Positions 35,581 through 44,956 of a DNA stretch of 61,380 nt are shown here, in pieces. The stretch is taken from NCBI GenBank assembly GCA_964624235.1, contig CAZUXY010000026.1, positions 1 to 61,380 of the forward strand, read 5' to 3'. This stretch comes from CAZUXY01 sp964624235. Its GTDB lineage: Bacteria; Spirochaetota; UBA4802; UBA5368. The notes below the pieces were generated by a model. It did no database searches. It was not told the DNA's origin and saw nothing but the letters and a program-made list of their open reading frames with translations. Positions within the stretch are counted from its first letter, which is position 1; each line of letters begins with the position of its first letter. The translations under genes and the position numbers were made by a program.

Positions 35581-35645
35581 TTGCAGGTCCTCCCGGTTGA
35601 TATACAGTCAGTATAACCCTGCGCCCGCGCCGTAAACATCCTCTA

Positions 35646-36143
35646 CTATTTTTCAGGGATACGCCTTCCGCTGAACACGCCCGAAACGGCGCGCGTAACC
35701 ACGGCGCAGAAATCTTTCAAATACATTTTCATCACCGCCAGGACCCCGGCGACAATACCTATAATGCCCACTCCGATGGGACATCCCACCTGTCCGCATA
35801 CGGGACACACACTGAACAGGGTGAAGGAACCGGCAAAGATCACCCACCAGCCGAACAGCCTGAAGAGTCTGGACATCACGGGATGACTGCTCAACGCCGC
35901 CGCTTTCGCCCTGTCACGGACGTCAGAGATGTCCTGTGTGGATACCGCCCCCACGGATTTTTCTATGGTGAACACCGCTTTTCTGCTCCTGCCGATGTGT
36001 ATGACTATCTCTGTGGCGGCGCCGGCCCCCGCCCCCTCAGGGGTCGCGATAGCGTTGACGTCTATTCGGCAGTTTTCAGGAAGTTTCAGTACGCTTCGCG
36101 TCTGTGCCGCTATTTCATTCTTGAGGCTTTCCATCGCATCCAT
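35646..36143 (-). CDS. Small membrane protein with Cys-rich loop, unknown function
   Basis: 165 residues. The soluble N-terminus (about 1-90) is alpha/beta. Two hydrophobic segments (about 93-115 and 123-140) flank SVCPVCGQVGCPIG, with Cys positions that could bind a metal or form disulfides. There is no family I can name. It lies 65 bp upstream of the GT51-like gene on the same strand and could share its transcript. Confidence 0.65.
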   Translation of the reverse strand: MDAMESLKNEIAAQTRSVLKLPENCRIDVNAIATPEGAGAGAATEIVIHIGRSRKAVFTIEKSVGAVSTQDISDVRDRAKAAALSSHPVMSRLFRLFGWWVIFAGSFTLFSVCPVCGQVGCPIGVGIIGIVAGVLAVMKMYLKDFCAVVTRAVSGVFSGRRIPEK

Positions 36144-36224
36144 CCATATACTCCATGCAGTCCTTGTACCAGTATCTCCCGGCGCAGTGCGGTATTCATG
36201 AACGGCGCCGTTCTATACGGTTCG

Positions 36225-38690
36225 TCACTTCGCCCCCGCCTGCTTCAGCATTGCTATGATTTCCTTATCACCGGTACGCAGCGCCGTCGCGAGGACGGTC
36301 GTGCCGTCGGTCGCCTTTGCGTTCACGTCGGCCCCCGCGCCTACCAGGTACCGCACCGCCGCGGCCCTTTTACGGTGTATCGCGCTCATCAGAGCGGTGC
36401 GGCCGCTTCGGGACCTGGCGTTTACCCGCGCCCCCGCGTCGACGAGCAGTTTCGCGATCTCGGCGCTGCCCGACCGGGCCGCCCACATCAGCGCGGTTTC
36501 ACCGTCGGTGTTTGCCGCGTTCACGTCGGCCCGCGCCGCGAGCAGAACCCGCACCACCGCGGTGTGTTTGTACATGGCGGCATACATCAGGGGAGTGACC
36601 CCTCGGCGGTCGGGACCGTTCACCTTGAGCCGCGCCGCGATCAGCAGCCGCACCACGTCGGGGTGTCCCCTCTCGGCCGCGATGGAAAGCGCGTTTCTCT
36701 GCGCATAGTTGACGGCATGCGCATTCACCTGCCGGTCGGCGAGCAAAAGCCGTACCACCGCGGGGTGTCCGAACATGGCGGCGTACATCAGCGCGGTCTG
36801 GCCGTAGACGCACCCGGCGTTCTTTATGCCCGTCCGCGGCAGCAGCAGTTTCACCACCTCGAGGTGCCCTTTTTCAGCCGCGAACGAAAGGGCGGTCCTG
36901 CTGGTTCTCGACTGCTGGTCCACGTTCACGCACCCCGGTCTGGTGAGCAGATACCTCACCACCTCCACACGCCCGTACTCGGCGGCTATCATCAGCGCGG
37001 TACGTCCAAACAGGTCTGAACTGCAGGCGCTTGCGCGGCGGGCGAACAGCTCTTTCAGTATCGCAAGTCGGCCGTGCTCCGACGCGGCCATCACGGCGTC
37101 GATACCCTTCTCGTTCTGACTGTTCGGTCGCGCGCCGTTGGCCAGGGCCTTTCGCACCTTTGCCAGGTCGCCTCGTTTCGCGCCGTCGATCAGGTCCAGA
37201 GTCGCGTCGGCCGTGAGTTCGGTTTCGCGCGCCCCGGCATTTTCCAGGATCTTCACTATATCGGTGTGCTTTTTCGAAAGGGCGAACCTCGACGCGGTCC
37301 AGTCCCCCCTGTTCACGGCATTCGGGTCTGCCCCGGCCGCGAGCAAAAGCTTCACCATATCGGCGTTCCCCGCCTGTGCGTAATGCATCAGGGCGGTCAT
37401 GCCGCTGTGGTCTTTCACGTTCACACCGGCGCCCGCGGCGATGAGCAGTTTCGCCACGTCGGCGTGGTTACGGTATATCCTCATCAGGGCCGTGCGGCCC
37501 GCGTTGTCTTTCGCGTCTATGACGGGGCGCGCCGAGAGCAAAAGCTTCACCGTGTCCACGTGGCCCCTTATCGAAGCCCACATCAGCGCGGCGCCGCCCT
37601 CATAGTTCTCTTTTGCGTTCACGCCGGCGCCTGCCGCGAGCAGAAGCTTCACCACGCCGTCGTGCCCCTCCTCGGCGGCGCCGATGAGCGCCGTACGGTT
37701 GTGTTGCCCTGTGCGGGCGTTCACGTCGGCCCCGGCGTCGATGAGCCGTTTCACCACATCGGTGTATCCCCCCCGCGACGCGTGGTAGAGGGTCAGGGGG
37801 ACGTTTCCCGCTTTCACGTCGGCGCCCGCCTCCATGAGGACCTTCACGACGCCGTCGTAGCCCTGGGTCAGCGCGTACATGAGCGCGGTCATGCCCGCGG
37901 CGGTCTTCCGGTTTATCCCCGCGCCCGCGTCGATCAAAAGCTTCACCACGTCGGTGTTTTCTTTCAGGGTCCGGGAGAAATCCTCTTCAACCGCGTACAT
38001 CAGCACCGTTTTGCCCTTGCGGTCGGCCGCGTTGACGTCGGCCTTCGCCGCGAGCAACAGCTTCACGATATCGACGCTGCGGTACCATGCGGCGAAAATG
38101 AGCGCCGTCCGGTTATCCACGTCTTTCACGTCGACCTCGGCGCCTGCCTGGAGCAGCAGCTTCACCACCTCGGTGTGCCCGGCCCATGCCGCGATGATAA
38201 GCGCCGTTCTGCGGGGCCCCAGCCGGTCGTTGACGTCGTCACCCGCCTCGATCAGAAGCTTCACTACGTCGGCGTGCCCCTTCTCGGCCGCGAAGGCCAG
38301 GGCCCTCATGCCGTAACCGCTCTCGACCCGCACCCCGGCACCCGATGCCAGCAGAAGCTTCACCGCGTCGAGGCGCCCTTTGCCGGCGGCGTACATCAGG
38401 GCGGTCTGACGCAGCCGTTTATCGCCGGCGTTCACGTCGATGCCGGGCGCCGCGAGCAAAAGCCGCATCGCGTCCAGGTTCCCCCTGTCAGAGGCGATTA
38501 TCAGGGCCGTCTGGCCCTCGAAACCGAAGGGATTACGCGCGTTCGGGTCGGCGCCGTTTTTGAGCGCGTTCTTTACCTGTGCAATATCTCCTTTCAGCAA
38601 CCCTTGTATCAGGTCACGGTCGGCGCCGGCGCCATGGGCCGCACCGGCAACCCACAGCAGGCATGCCGCCGTCGTCAGCATTTTCTTCAT
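36225..38690 (-). CDS. Exported protein of more than twenty ankyrin repeats
   Basis: The ATG at 38690 follows GGGGAGAAC. 821 residues: signal peptide (about 1-21, ending AHGA) then ankyrin repeats with the TALMYAAxxGHxxVVKLLLxAGADVN consensus almost to the end. A second array begins near residue 490 (LIDGAKRGDLAKVRKALANG), resembling the start of the first (LIQGLLKGDIAQVKNALKNG). This suggests duplication or fusion of two arrays. It would be a periplasmic or surface protein-binding scaffold. Partner unknown. Confidence 0.9.
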   Translation of the reverse strand: MKKMLTTAACLLWVAGAAHGAGADRDLIQGLLKGDIAQVKNALKNGADPNARNPFGFEGQTALIIASDRGNLDAMRLLLAAPGIDVNAGDKRLRQTALMYAAGKGRLDAVKLLLASGAGVRVESGYGMRALAFAAEKGHADVVKLLIEAGDDVNDRLGPRRTALIIAAWAGHTEVVKLLLQAGAEVDVKDVDNRTALIFAAWYRSVDIVKLLLAAKADVNAADRKGKTVLMYAVEEDFSRTLKENTDVVKLLIDAGAGINRKTAAGMTALMYALTQGYDGVVKVLMEAGADVKAGNVPLTLYHASRGGYTDVVKRLIDAGADVNARTGQHNRTALIGAAEEGHDGVVKLLLAAGAGVNAKENYEGGAALMWASIRGHVDTVKLLLSARPVIDAKDNAGRTALMRIYRNHADVAKLLIAAGAGVNVKDHSGMTALMHYAQAGNADMVKLLLAAGADPNAVNRGDWTASRFALSKKHTDIVKILENAGARETELTADATLDLIDGAKRGDLAKVRKALANGARPNSQNEKGIDAVMAASEHGRLAILKELFARRASACSSDLFGRTALMIAAEYGRVEVVRYLLTRPGCVNVDQQSRTSRTALSFAAEKGHLEVVKLLLPRTGIKNAGCVYGQTALMYAAMFGHPAVVRLLLADRQVNAHAVNYAQRNALSIAAERGHPDVVRLLIAARLKVNGPDRRGVTPLMYAAMYKHTAVVRVLLAARADVNAANTDGETALMWAARSGSAEIAKLLVDAGARVNARSRSGRTALMSAIHRKRAAAVRYLVGAGADVNAKATDGTTVLATALRTGDKEIIAMLKQAGAK

Positions 38691-38852
38691 CGCCTTGTTC
38701 TCCCCGTGCATGGTGCCTTCAACCGTGCAGAATTTCCATGGAGCCGTCAACGATTAAACGCAATGAGGGAAGAGGCGAATATCGACACATACCTTGTCCC
38801 AGGTCTATACAGACCAAAGAGAGGGGGAGTGTGTAAGGGGATCGGTTCATGT

Positions 38853-39115
38853 CCCTGTCATTTCGAACCCCGGAGGGGTGCGTCCGCTCATGCGCATCTG
38901 GCAGGCAGGATGCCGTTATGCCGGGCCGCAACAGGATGTTGCAAAAGGACCCGGCCGTGCGCCCGCGGACACCAGGCCATCCTGAGCACATGGATGTGCG
39001 AAGTGGCGCAGGCGACAGGACGTCAAGCCTGCGACCCCGGCCGTCGGGAATCTTTTTTGCACCTATAAGATTTCTCCTCACTCCGTTCGTCGAAATGACA
39101 GGGACAAATTACACG
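38853..39115. repeat. Dispersed intergenic repeat, with an inverted copy at 61222
   Basis: TGTCATTTCGAACCCC, GGGGTGCGTCCGCTCATGCGC and GTGCGCCCGCGGACACC occur here in order and reappear in reverse order and orientation at 61222-61313. A second CGTCGAAATGACAGGG end is at about 39088. The 490-bp gap 38691-39180 has no gene beyond this repeat. Confidence 0.65.
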
Positions 39116-39180
39116 GCCGTGCCGTGATGTGAGATGCGTTGTGTGCAGTGGAGAGGGAGTACCGGGAACGGTGCTGAATT

Positions 39181-39639
39181 CTATCTGGGGGCGATTTTCT
39201 TCGTTAAATCGACCGCACCCTGATATTTGAACCTCATCATGACCGATTTGCCCTCGGCCTCGAAAAATTTTTGCCAGCCCCTCCATCCGAAATTATAGGC
39301 GAAGGTGCACATATACTCCTTTACGGTAGGCTTGATGACGTCGGTGAAAACCTGTTCTTTCAGTTTTTCGTTTTTCTTGTTGAACGCGACGATTTTGATC
39401 GTATAGGTGCCCGGTTTCAGTATCAGCGCCATGTACCCGTCGTATTCAAGGATTTCTGTCGCCTTCCGGTCGTTCAGATACACCATGATTTTATCGCTCA
39501 TACTCGCCGCGGCATCTTCCCTGAAAACATACAGAACGCTGGTACCCTGATCGTGTTTGACAGGTTCAATGGGCTTCAGTGTCACACAACCCGCCGAAAC
39601 CAGCATCGCACAGACGAACATTAATACGACCTTTTTCAT
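39181..39639 (-). CDS. DUF2846-like lipoprotein
   Basis: The ATG at 39639 is preferred (signal peptide MKKVVLMFVCAMLVSAGC, lipobox Cys18). 152 residues. The mature core STSVLYVFREDA... KIMVYLNDRKATEILEYDGY followed by KPGTYTIKIVAFNKK matches small DUF2846 lipoproteins with a beta-sandwich. No enzymatic motif. Outer-membrane or periplasmic location is expected. It is the last clearly backbone gene before the repeat-rich defence island. Confidence 0.75.
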   Translation of the reverse strand: MKKVVLMFVCAMLVSAGCVTLKPIEPVKHDQGTSVLYVFREDAAASMSDKIMVYLNDRKATEILEYDGYMALILKPGTYTIKIVAFNKKNEKLKEQVFTDVIKPTVKEYMCTFAYNFGWRGWQKFFEAEGKSVMMRFKYQGAVDLTKKIAPR

Positions 39640-39780
39640 GATTATACCCCGCTTTCCTGTATTTTTATCGGGAAATAGATTACCAGAAAAACCGCACTGC
39701 GTCAACCCGGTTTTCGGCATTTTTAAACCATGTGGGCCGTTATGCGTGGGAGACTCCGCATAACGACAGGCAACAGATCA

Positions 39781-40066
39781 AAGGGGAAGGAGGGGGTGAT
39801 CAGTCCCCGCACAGATACTGTAGTGCTGCCCCGCTACATTACAGTGCCGCATCCTACGCCCTGTCGCCCTCCTCCCCCCTATTTCTACATCCCCTTTACG
39901 CGCCGTTCCTCTACGAAACATTCTGCTTCTTTCAAGCACCTGTCGGCAGGTTTGTTTTCTGTACATGCACGGCCTGAAGGGGATACGGGGATTGGGGGGA
40001 TATTAGAGGTTACCTGTCCCCGGTACATGCGCTCGTGGTGCCGGCGCGGAAACGCCGGCCGGGGGC
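39781..40066. repeat. Long intergenic repeat, copy A
   Basis: About 285 bp that recurs, in pieces, at 41932-42172, 42173-42596, 43972-44118 and 44957-45009. Shared landmarks, in order: GGTGATCAGTCC, CTGTAGTGCTGCCCCGCTAC, ACATTCTGC, CACCTGT-GGCAGG, GCACGGCCTGAAGGGGATA, GGATATTAGAG, GTGCCGGCGCGGAAA. Copies flank the TcmP/three-Cys genes and surround the scaffold gap. No open frame is conserved between copies. Confidence 0.8.
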
Positions 40067-40106
40067 GAATGTCATGGACTGAAAGGTTGGACCCGAAGGT
40101 ATTCAA

Positions 40107-40856
40107 CTATTGCGTCACGTGTATACATTGTTCTCCATCAATTAAATCAACTTGCGGCATTTCATCCCAGACTTTATTGTCAAGCATTCTCCCGTTATTT
40201 TTCTTTCGGGTGCCCCCCCATTGTTTAAAGAAAAAAGGGATGCGGTTTTTAGTGCAGTCATTGCGAATACTTACTACCCATTCCTTTTTAACAGTGCGGC
40301 ACCCGCAGCCGGACTCCCCGCCTGCTATAACCCAATCGATACCGCTGTAACTGCAATTTTTAATTTCGGACAATAATGGTTCGAATGAAATAAACTTTAT
40401 TCTGGCATTTGTATTTCGCAAATGATCAACCCTGGATATATACGCGCCGGATTCGACGGTTACGCCCATCCATATATTATCAGCCCAGTTCAGGTACTTG
40501 CCGTATTCTGAAAGCAGGTTCGCTCTTTTCGTTAATATTTGAAAAGTATGCCGGCGGCAATCATTCATTATTTTTAACAATCTTTCAATAACATCAAAAG
40601 GGACAGATTCATGGAACAGGTCGCTCATCGAGTTTACAAAAATCATTTTCGGCTTTTTCCATCTCAAAGGATGTTCAAACATATCTTCGTGAATGGTCAC
40701 TTCAAAACCGTTTCTATAATTCTTTTGCCCCATGGCTTTCAAACGTTTTGCCATTCGCTCCGCATAACAGTTTCTGCATCCTTCACTTATTTTTGTACAC
40801 CCGGTTATGGGATTCCAGCTTGCCTGGGTCCATTCTATAGACGAGTTTAACGCCAT
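40107..40856 (-). CDS. Three-Cys-motif (phage Gp37/Gp68, DUF5131) protein
   Basis: 249 residues. The N-terminal cluster SSIEWTQASWNPITGC-TKISEGC-RNC (Cys20, Cys27, Cys30; C-x6-C-x2-C) is the family hallmark and may bind an iron-sulfur cluster or zinc. The family is common on phages and mobile elements and next to TcmP, whose gene directly precedes this one. The central AGGESGCGC block and VKKEWVVSIRNDC add further Cys. Its reaction is unknown in general. The gene is AT-rich compared with the backbone, which suggests transfer. Confidence 0.88.
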   Translation of the reverse strand: MALNSSIEWTQASWNPITGCTKISEGCRNCYAERMAKRLKAMGQKNYRNGFEVTIHEDMFEHPLRWKKPKMIFVNSMSDLFHESVPFDVIERLLKIMNDCRRHTFQILTKRANLLSEYGKYLNWADNIWMGVTVESGAYISRVDHLRNTNARIKFISFEPLLSEIKNCSYSGIDWVIAGGESGCGCRTVKKEWVVSIRNDCTKNRIPFFFKQWGGTRKKNNGRMLDNKVWDEMPQVDLIDGEQCIHVTQ

Positions 40857-40857
40857 T

Positions 40858-41726
40858 TCATATCCTTTTAAGCAGATCGTCCGCGATTTTTACCGCTGTA
40901 GCGGATCCTTTTGAATTACCCGCGGCAAAACACAATAAATACATGGGGTTATTCTTACTATTTACTAATCGAGCGGGTTTTTCTGAAACCTTTGGGAAAA
41001 CTGTTTTTAATCGTTTTATAAAAAAAGAAGAAATTTTATTAAAATCAACATTTTTATGTAATTTTTCTTCAGTTCCAAAGAGATTTTTTTCAATCGTTAT
41101 ATCATAGAACTCATTGAACCATTCCCTGGTCCCGAAAATACTGTCCAGTTTATTTTTCCAGCCTTCCCTTATTCGGCCATTCCTTGTTAATAATCTGGAT
41201 ACGCCGATTCCGAGCGGGAATAAAATCCACATGTCTATTGCCTTTGTACCGGCAATACATTTTATGGTATCCCATTTAACCTGCATCCCAAATGGATCAA
41301 GAAACAGAACGGCTCTATGTTTTGACCAGTCGTATCTACAGAGATCGGAAAGATAATCATTGGCATCCGCGTTAACAATTGATATTGAATCTTCGATTTC
41401 ATGGTAAGTTTTTTAATCTCTTCCATCTCGGTACACTTTTTTGGGTTCTGTTCAACGAAAATATATTTGTGAAAGGGGGTTGTAATCTGTAATGCCCTGT
41501 GTACCGAACCTGTTAACAGCGATTCAACATCATCCTCTGCCATCTCCGGGAATGTAATTTTACCGGTTTCTTCATCTTTAATTTCCCGGTAGCCTGTTCC
41601 CGCAAATGCGTCTATATACGCAAAGCGAAAATCCGTTTTAGACAGTATTTTCACATAGGCTTCCAGGTATTTTTGAATACATTGCAGTTTTTTCTCAGTC
41701 CATTCTCCACCGAATTGCTGTATCAT
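40858..41726 (-). pseudogene. tcmP: TcmP (three-Cys-motif partner), single-base frameshift
   Basis: From the ATG at 41726 (after GGAAGGTAAATACT) the first frame reads MIQQFGGEWTEKKLQCIQKYL and YIDAFAGTGYR. It continues in a second frame with EDSISIVNADANDYLSDL and LFLDPFG. The switch lies at the A6 run (plus-strand T6 at 41409-41414), where one missing A explains it. Together about 290 residues, the normal TcmP length. TcmP resembles a methyltransferase/GHKL-fold enzyme and is the known partner of the DUF5131 protein, 1 bp downstream. A true mutation and a sequencing indel cannot be separated here. Confidence 0.85.
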
Positions 41727-41931
41727 AGTATTTACCTTCCAAAGGTGTATAGTATACGTAAAACGGTTATAAGAGGTTGCCATGAGAGAAAAAGTTGAAA
41801 TCAGGCACACCACACGTTAATCTGAACGGCGCTCTCTATAGTACTACGTAATGGTGCAGCGAATTATTAAAAAAATAGTGTGTAGAGGGGGAGCCGAACG
41901 GCAAGGCTGTTGCAACTAAGCCCGGGAGGCG

Positions 41932-42172
41932 CTTCATCCCCTTTTCGCGCCGTTCCTCTATGAAACATTCTGCATATTACGAGCACCTGTAGGCAGGTTA
42001 GTTTTCTGTACGTGCACGGCCTGAAGGGGATAAGGAGATGAGGGGGGATAAGGGGGATATTAGAGATTACCTGCCCCCGGTATACATGCTCGTTGTGCCG
42101 GCGCAGAAAGCCGGGGCTGTGGTGAAAACATTATGGTTTTTTATCGTTAACCGCAAAGACGCGAAGTACGCG
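41932..42172. repeat. Long intergenic repeat, copy B
   Basis: Matches copy A from CTTCATCCCC through GGATATTAGAG and GTGCCGGCGC, then runs into a tail with ATCGTTAACCGCAAAGACGC. The 908-bp gap 41727-42634 contains only copies B and C and the scaffold gap. Confidence 0.8.
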
Positions 42173-42596
42173 AAGGGGAAGGAGGGGTGATCAGTCCCTG
42201 CGCAGGTACTGTAGTGCTGCCCCGCTACACTTCAGTGCCGCACTATACGCCCTGTCTCCCTTATCTCCCCCTATCTCTTCATCCCCTTTTCGCACCGTTT
42301 CTCTATGAAACATTCTGCATATTACGAGCACCTGTAGGCAGGTTAGTTTTCTGTANNNNNNNNNNNNNNNNNNNNNNNNNNNNNNNNNNNNNNNNNNNNN
42401 NNNNNNNNNNNNNNNNNNNNNNNNNNNNNNNNNNNNNNNNNNNNNNNNNNNNNNNAAGGGGGATATTAGAGATTACCTGCCCCCGGTATACATGCTCGTT
42501 GTGCCGGCGCGGAAAGCCGGGGCGGAGGTGAGCACATTAAGGTTTTTTATCGTTAACCGCAAAGACGCGAAGTACGCGAAGGGGAAGGAGGGGGGG
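42173..42596. repeat. Long intergenic repeat, copy C, interrupted by the gap
   Basis: Direct tandem neighbour of copy B with the same landmarks. It is broken after TTAGTTTTCTGTA by 100 N and resumes at AAGGGGGATATTAGAG. In copy B these two points are about 40 bp apart, so the true missing sequence may be 40 bp or whole extra repeat units. Confidence 0.8.
42356..42455. other. Assembly gap (100 N)
   Basis: Exactly 100 unknown bases, a customary placeholder for unknown length. It lies within a tandem repeat, where short-read assemblies typically break. Contiguity across it is unproven. Confidence 0.98.
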
Positions 42597-42634
42597 CCGA
42601 TTCCCTTAGCAGCATGAAAGAACCGGCAAAGGCC

Positions 42635-43762
42635 TTATGTGTCTTCCCTCCACAGGAAGAACTCGTCGAACAAACGGCTGCGCCTGTACCGTATGCCCTT
42701 GTCAAGAATATTGCTTTTATCGGGGTCCCGCTCCACCAGTCCGAACGGCCACGCGAAGTTCTCCAGGAACAGGATACGAAAAGCGCTGCCCACCATATCG
42801 AAGGAGTCGATCATCTTCATGTTACTGACAAACTGCGGGAAGGCTTTTTTGTACGCGCCAGCCAGGTCGACCCCGGTTTTAAACTCGTCCCCATTTTGTT
42901 TCACTATATAGAGACAGAATACCAGGGAGCGCTGGAGAAACCCGCAGTCTTCGGGAAAGCGGCTCGGGTACAGCCAGTTGTACGTATCGGCGAAGTATTC
43001 GAAAAGACCGGTGTATAGATCGAAGGAGTTTTCTCCCTTCGCGAAGGTTTCACCTTTTCCGGTAAGGCTGAAACGTCCCGCCCGCTTTTTAAGCAGGCCG
43101 GAATCGGTAAGATAAAAGCGCAGGCACTCGAGTTCGGGGACTTCCTCTTCTCTCAGCGGAATGAAATTAAAGTCATCGTACGGCCTGATGAACCGTTCAT
43201 AAAAGTCCCGCGCTGTTTTACGGGGCAGGTTTCCCGCCCGGGTCGCTTTCAGGCCTTTCTCCTCGCCGGCGAACATCTGAAGAAGAAACCGGCACTGCCG
43301 CATAATGGGCGCTTCTTCGAGCAGACCCGGCGCCGCCTCTTCGTTGATGGTAACCAGGGAGGATTTCTCCCGGAAACTTCCGTTCAGTATCGTACGCATC
43401 ACGGCGGGCGAAAGGCCCAGAAAATCGTCCAGGGGCCTTCGGTTCATCGCACTCATCTCTCGATCAAAGAACGCACGCGCTTCTTTCTCTGACTCGAAGA
43501 CCATTCCGCCCGTTTTACGTTTCAATTCGCTTAATACTTCCGTGGCGGGATTGGGTTTTCCCAGGTACTCCATGAACGACGGCGGCGCACCGGCGGACGG
43601 GTCGAGCCCGTCTACATAGGCCTGGTATTCGGCGAATTTGTCTTCATTTTTTTTGCCGCCGGGGAACGGTATCACATTACCCTGTTTGTTCAAACAGCAC
43701 TGTTTATACTTTTTCCCGCTGCCGCAGGGACAGGGATCGTTTCGCCCGATTTTCTCCGTCAT
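42635..43762 (-). CDS. SEC-C motif protein of unknown function
   Basis: 375 residues. The N-terminus RNDPCPCGSGKKYKQCC (6-22) is a SEC-C zinc motif, as at the end of SecA. The rest is helical, with no nuclease or helicase motif that I recognise. SEC-C modules often sit in uncharacterised proteins of mobile regions. The gene is GC-rich like the backbone, despite its location between repeat copies. Convergent/divergent neighbours give no pathway. The start ATG lies at 43762. Confidence 0.8.
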   Translation of the reverse strand: MTEKIGRNDPCPCGSGKKYKQCCLNKQGNVIPFPGGKKNEDKFAEYQAYVDGLDPSAGAPPSFMEYLGKPNPATEVLSELKRKTGGMVFESEKEARAFFDREMSAMNRRPLDDFLGLSPAVMRTILNGSFREKSSLVTINEEAAPGLLEEAPIMRQCRFLLQMFAGEEKGLKATRAGNLPRKTARDFYERFIRPYDDFNFIPLREEEVPELECLRFYLTDSGLLKKRAGRFSLTGKGETFAKGENSFDLYTGLFEYFADTYNWLYPSRFPEDCGFLQRSLVFCLYIVKQNGDEFKTGVDLAGAYKKAFPQFVSNMKMIDSFDMVGSAFRILFLENFAWPFGLVERDPDKSNILDKGIRYRRSRLFDEFFLWREDT

Positions 43763-43971
43763 TGCTTTACACCTGCTTTGTTATGGTACATGCCCCTCCG
43801 GGGGACACCTGACCGGTATGGTATAGTATGCACTCTTTCTTTAAGGCGATACCATAGAAAAGTCAATGAAAGTACGGGTGTAACGGTGATAAGGGCGGCG
43901 CTGTCAGAGATGGGCGGCGGGAAGGATGTTTTTCAGGACAGAGGGAGAGAAGGTGCAACCCTGCCCCGGCG

Positions 43972-44118
43972 CTGCGGTGAGTACATTGAGGTTTTTTTTC
44001 GTTAACCGCAAAGACGCGAAGTGCGCGAAAGGGAAGGAGGGGGGTGGTCAGCTTCTGCGCAGGTGCTGTGGTGCTACCCCCGGTATACGTGCCCGTTGTG
44101 CCGGCGCGGAAAGCCCCC
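43972..44118. repeat. Long intergenic repeat, copy D with internal deletion
   Basis: Contains the tail CGTTAACCGCAAAGACGCGAAG, then GCGCAGGTGCTGTGGTGCTA, then jumps to CCCCGGTATACGTGCCCGTTG. The middle portion (ACATTCTGC to GGATATTAGAG) is missing compared with copies B and C. Confidence 0.7.
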
Positions 44119-44130
44119 GCCTGGCCGTTT

Positions 44131-44204
44131 TCATATCCATTGTCAATGGATATGAGGAACATTGTTATTTACCCATGACAAATCGCATACGCCAGGTTGT
44201 CATG
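44131..44204. repeat. Two inverted repeats in a gene-free stretch
   Basis: TCATATCCATTG (44131-44142) and CAATGGATATGA (44144-44155) form a perfect 12-bp inverted repeat around one base. CATGACAA (44174-44181) and TTGTCATG (44197-44204) form a second with a 15-bp spacer. The 587-bp stretch 43763-44349 has no gene. They may be operators, recombination sites or element ends. Confidence 0.6.
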
Positions 44205-44349
44205 ATCTGAACAACAGGTTTTCTTCAAAGGCGGGATGAAACGTCCTTAACAAGGGGGGGGTGAAAAGGACACCGTGGTGCCGCCGGCGTAGTCGTTCAG
44301 GCAGTATGTGTTGAATGTGGATACCGTTTATTATTAATAGCCGGTTCTG

Positions 44350-44790
44350 TTATTTAAAAGTCGGTTTGTAGATATCGACAACCCCCCCGGCACTGTGAAA
44401 CCAGACATCATAGCCCCCGACTTTCGTTTTGTAGACCTTGAACATTATTGTATAATCAGGGTTGCTCAAGTATTGCGTATATACCGGTATTAAATAGCGG
44501 CTCCTGTCATCGGGAAGGCTGATATGCACCGCATGCCATTCGCCGCTCTGCAGCGCCCTGTCCTGCCACGCGCACGTACCGGGTTTAAGATACTCCCCCT
44601 GGGACCCGGCCTTAAGCGTGTTCCTGGTATAAGACCTGACCTCAAGCCAACTTGAAGCAACAGTGAAATCCTTATGAGCACCGCGACATAACAGTGCGTA
44701 CGTTGTCGCCGATTCTGTGTTATATACCGTAGTGAAGACGAGAACCATGGAAATAAAAATAATGGCAAGAAATGAAAGAATCCCTTTCAT
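44350..44790 (-). CDS. Small exported protein of unknown function
   Basis: 146 residues with a signal peptide (about 1-27, ending ESATT). The mature part has alternating strands, two Cys (one in YALLCRG, one in GTCAWQD) and aromatic residues (SWLEVRSY, YDVWFHSAGG). No family recognised. Start ATG follows GAGGGGGCGGTTCATT. Flanked by repeats on both sides, so it is probably accessory. Confidence 0.6.
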   Translation of the reverse strand: MKGILSFLAIIFISMVLVFTTVYNTESATTYALLCRGAHKDFTVASSWLEVRSYTRNTLKAGSQGEYLKPGTCAWQDRALQSGEWHAVHISLPDDRSRYLIPVYTQYLSNPDYTIMFKVYKTKVGGYDVWFHSAGGVVDIYKPTFK

Positions 44791-44956
44791 AATGAACCGC
44801 CCCCTCTTAGTAACGACATTTTCTTTTGTTATTACTCCGCACGCGAGAAAACAACGCTGAGTACTGAAACGTACAAACAGGGATTTTCTTATACTGCCTG
44901 AAAGATTATGTCAAGGTAAAAACGCATAACGTGTATACCGGCGGGAACGCGTTATT

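Noticed and set aside
36225..39068. Long plus-strand open frames opposite the ankyrin gene
   Set aside because: They mirror the periodic GC-rich ankyrin codons and lack any protein signature.
40858..41813. Two separate small genes in the TcmP region
   Set aside because: The two frames together give one continuous TcmP-like protein, joined by a one-base shift in an A run, so they are treated as one broken gene.
42187..42531. Open frame through the N gap
   Set aside because: It lies wholly in the long repeat and runs through unknown bases; not conserved between repeat copies.
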